5,645 nucleotides of DNA from Bdellovibrionales bacterium (GTDB lineage Bacteria; Bdellovibrionota; UBA1018; CAIPTA01): positions 1 through 5,645 of the forward strand of contig JAKFYM010000384.1 in NCBI GenBank assembly GCA_021730855.1. Direction: 5' to 3'. Below, one piece after another: positions 5,535 through 5,645 of the stretch (positions are counted from its first letter, which is position 1; each line of letters starts with the position of its first letter). The notes beneath the pieces are model-generated. The model made no database searches. It was not told where the DNA came from and saw only the letters and a list, made by a program, of their open reading frames with translations. A program made the translations under genes and the position numbers.

Positions 5535-5645
5535 ATGAAGACTTGGATCGCCATTATTCTTTGTGTGAGCAGCATGCAGTTGGCGCAAGCGAAAGAGAAA
5601 GAAAAAGGGAAAAAGGGAGATAGGAGAAGAGAGAGAGAGAGAGAG
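5535..5645 (+). CDS. Exported, highly charged protein of unknown function, N-terminal fragment
   Basis: An open frame of 37 codons runs off the window end. The N-terminus is a clear Sec-type signal peptide: K2, hydrophobic core WIAIILCVSSMQLA, and a signal peptidase I site A-Q-A at residues 17-19. C10 is preceded by Leu rather than Gly/Ala, so it is not a good lipobox. The mature part visible is almost purely charged (KEKEKGKKGDRRRERERE), which suggests a disordered, basic-acidic periplasmic or outer-membrane segment. The start is supported by GAAGGGG 6 nt upstream. It lies 15 nt after fliH, so it looks co-transcribed with the flagellar genes; fliI is commonly found in this position. I do not recognise a family. 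The charged segment overlaps low-complexity sequence at the window edge, so its exact residues could be affected by an assembly error. Confidence 0.6.
   Translation, partial: MKTWIAIILCVSSMQLAQAKEKEKGKKGDRRRERERE
5591..5645 (+). repeat. Homopurine tract ending in an AG dinucleotide repeat
   Basis: 54 of 55 bases are purines (the exception is T5621). The last 18 bases (5628-5645) are nine perfect AG units running off the window. Within the open frame it encodes alternating Arg-Glu. It may be a true simple-sequence repeat, in which a change of one 2-nt unit would shift the frame, or a low-complexity artefact where an assembly ended. The sequence alone cannot separate these. Confidence 0.75.

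Overview
The window is a flagellar basal-body operon fragment, read entirely on the + strand, from a Gram-negative bacterium. Every gene after the first belongs to the rod, the MS-ring/switch or the export apparatus, in the order flgB-flgC-fliE-fliF-fliG-fliH. This order, a near-consensus sigma-54 (RpoN) promoter just before flgB, moderately high G+C with C/G-ending codons, and GTG starts on flgB and fliF suggest a delta-proteobacterium-like lineage (Bdellovibrionota, Myxococcota or Desulfobacterota type). I lean towards Bdellovibrionota, but this is inference; there is no rRNA or other taxonomic marker here.

Layout: (1) 2-820, the C-terminal 272 residues of a TPR protein whose start lies outside the window. 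(2) 821-917, the only real intergenic region (97 bp). It holds the sigma-54 promoter (838-853), a small hairpin at the predicted transcription start (860-880) and a second hairpin (900-917) that places the flgB Shine-Dalgarno sequence in its loop. (3) 918-5519, the six flagellar genes, joined by junctions of -1, +7, +16, +12 and -4 nt, so almost certainly one transcript with translational coupling at flgB/flgC and fliG/fliH. (4) 5535-5645, the first 37 codons of a gene for an exported, highly charged protein, which runs into a GA-dinucleotide tract at the window edge.

How the genes work together: FliF forms the MS-ring in the inner membrane. FliG docks on the FliF C-terminal tail and converts stator force into rotation and switching. 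FliE joins the MS-ring/export gate to the rod, whose first subunits are FlgB and FlgC. FliH is the peripheral stator-like protein that holds the FliI ATPase at the export apparatus. Together they encode the earliest stages of flagellum assembly, which fits control by RpoN and an enhancer-binding activator.

The least routine signals are regulatory: a perfect 18-bp palindrome inside the TPR gene about 180 bp upstream of the predicted start site (a candidate activator site), the structured flgB leader with several ANGGA motifs (a candidate CsrA target), and the unexpected exported-protein gene where fliI is often found. I saw no mobile element, CRISPR array, tRNA/rRNA or wholly new system in this window.
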